Of a stretch of DNA of 64,000 bases, positions 63,355 through 64,000 are shown piece by piece. A program made the position numbers and the translations under genes. The stretch spans positions 4,278,001 to 4,342,000 of the forward strand of contig NZ_CP118158.1 of NCBI RefSeq assembly GCF_028747785.1, written 5' to 3'. The notes under the pieces are model-generated. The model did no database searches, had not been told where the DNA came from, and saw only the letters and a list, made by a program, of their open reading frames with translations. This DNA comes from Halosimplex aquaticum (GTDB lineage Archaea; Halobacteriota; Halobacteria; Halobacteriales; Haloarculaceae). Position 1 is the first letter of the stretch. Each line of letters begins with the position of its first letter.

Positions 63355-63791
63355 TGCCACGAACGCGCGAATGTGACTACTGTGGCACCGACATCGAGCC
63401 CGGCACGGGCACCATGTTCGTCCGCGTCAACGGCTCGACCATCCACTACTGCTCCTCGAAGTGCGAGAAGAACGCCAACCTCGGCCGCGAGTCCCGCGAC
63501 CTCGAGTGGGCCGGCGAAGAGCCCGAAGGCGCCGACACCTCGGCGCCCGACGAGGACGTGACCGAGACCGAGTCCGGCGAAGCCGTCGACACAGAGGGCG
63601 AGGACGTCACGACCGAGACCGACGAGGACGTCGCCGAGGACGTCGAGGAGTCCGAAGTCGCCGACGCGAGCGAAGTCGACGACGAGGACGAGCAGCCCGA
63701 GGCGGAGGACGCGGACGTCGACGCCACCGAGAGCGCCGACACCGACACCGAGGCCGAAGGCGAGGAAGACGAAGAGGAGGCCGAGGCATGA
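63354..63791 (+). CDS. rpl24e: 50S ribosomal protein L24e with long acidic tail
   Basis: A 145-residue protein. The first 58 residues are a complete L24e zinc finger protein: C-D-Y-C-G near the start, then the C-S-S-K-C pair (Y-C-S-S-K-C-E-K-N) and N-L-G-R-E-S-R-D-L. The remaining 85 or so residues are nearly all Asp, Glu, Ala, Thr, Ser and Val. Archaeal L24e normally stops near residue 60-70, so the tail more than doubles it. The frame is continuous to the ndk overlap. Confidence 0.93.
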   Translation: MPRTRECDYCGTDIEPGTGTMFVRVNGSTIHYCSSKCEKNANLGRESRDLEWAGEEPEGADTSAPDEDVTETESGEAVDTEGEDVTTETDEDVAEDVEESEVADASEVDDEDEQPEAEDADVDATESADTDTEAEGEEDEEEAEA

Positions 63792-64000
63792 GCCACCACG
63801 ACGAACGCACGTTCGTGATGGTCAAGCCCGACGGGGTCCAGCGCAACCTGACCGGCGAGGTCATCACTCGCCTCGAAGAGCGCGGTCTGAAGCTCGTCGC
63901 CGCGAAGTTCATGCAGATCGACGAGGACCTCGCACAGCAGCACTACGGCGAGCACGAGGACAAGCCGTTCTTCGACGACCTGGTCGAGTTCATCACCTCG
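63788..64000 (+). CDS. ndk: Nucleoside diphosphate kinase (partial, cut by window end)
   Basis: The first 71 codons of Ndk; the window ends before the catalytic His region. Seen: [15 protein letters not shown] (about residues 7-21), [10 protein letters not shown], and [11 protein letters not shown], all standard. ATG 63788 overlaps the L24e stop by four bases. L7Ae-S28e-L24e-Ndk is a usual archaeal order. Confidence 0.95.
   Translation, partial: MSHHDERTFVMVKPDGVQRNLTGEVITRLEERGLKLVAAKFMQIDEDLAQQHYGEHEDKPFFDDLVEFITS

Overview
The window is chromosomal DNA from a halophilic archaeon (class Halobacteria). Evidence: GC close to 70 percent, a strongly acidic proteome, archaeal ribosomal protein and RNA polymerase operons, leaderless genes with a TATA-like box about 27 bases before the start codon, and halophile-specific families (HalOD1, DUF7344, DUF5518, Bat-type HTH_10, DUF2298). 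The gene content would suit the Haloarculaceae, but I cannot fix the genus from sequence alone. Most of the window is core genome. No transposase, integrase, CRISPR array or toxin-antitoxin pair was seen.

Layout. 1-4.8 kb: four overlapping genes (DUF4129, DUF7269-like, DUF58, polytopic DUF7519-like protein), the membrane half of a MoxR/DUF58-type cluster. 5.1-6.3 kb: coaBC (coenzyme A synthesis). 6.3-7.6 kb: a GT87-type membrane glycosyltransferase broken by two frameshifts, with a perfect 20-bp palindrome in front. 7.8-8.5 kb: a methyltransferase. 8.6-14.9 kb: a complete seven-gene Mrp/Mnh Na+/H+ antiporter operon on the minus strand. 15.1-19.2 kb: a type IV pilin, a DUF7344 winged-helix protein, a small secreted or anchored protein and a large multi-span membrane protein, preceded by a second perfect 20-bp palindrome. 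19.3-21.2 kb: a purine phosphoribosyltransferase, a HalOD1 protein and the initiator tRNA-Met gene, downstream of which lie two partial copies of the tRNA 3' end.

21.3-25.2 kb: GtrA, a dolichyl-phosphate-type GT2 and a DUF2298 membrane protein, probably for cell-surface glycans. 25.2-28.2 kb: an Mrp/NBP35 iron-sulfur carrier ATPase, a repeat-rich intergenic region, and a beta-alpha proteasome gene pair. 28.2-31.4 kb: a zinc-ribbon regulator, moaA and two small genes. 31.6-37.8 kb: the classic halophile translation/transcription clusters tRNA-Ser-S13-S4-S11-rpoD and tRNA-Leu-L18e-L13-S9-rpoN-rpoK-enolase-S2. 37.9-47 kb: a membrane molybdopterin oxidoreductase, two DUF5518 proteins, mevalonate kinase and isopentenyl phosphate kinase, a long acidic repeat protein, RNase J and a prenyl diphosphate synthase. 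Thus several steps of archaeal isoprenoid synthesis sit together.

47-51.6 kb: an NDUFA9-like reductase, regulators and gltX. 51.8-57 kb: an electron-transfer cluster (Sulfolobus-type zinc ferredoxin, EtfB, EtfA with a duplicated N-terminal extension, FixC fused to FixX). 57-62.5 kb: an HTH-GNAT fusion, a DUF7344 protein, a 54-residue zinc-site protein, DUF456, tmcA and a nitronate-monooxygenase-like enzyme. 62.6-64 kb: L7Ae, S28e, L24e with a long acidic tail, and the start of ndk, behind a structured leader. The most unusual items are the beta-alpha proteasome pair, the zinc-ferredoxin/ETF/FixCX cluster, the tRNA-Met 3'-end repeats, the palindromes and structured leaders, and the acidic DPL-repeat protein.
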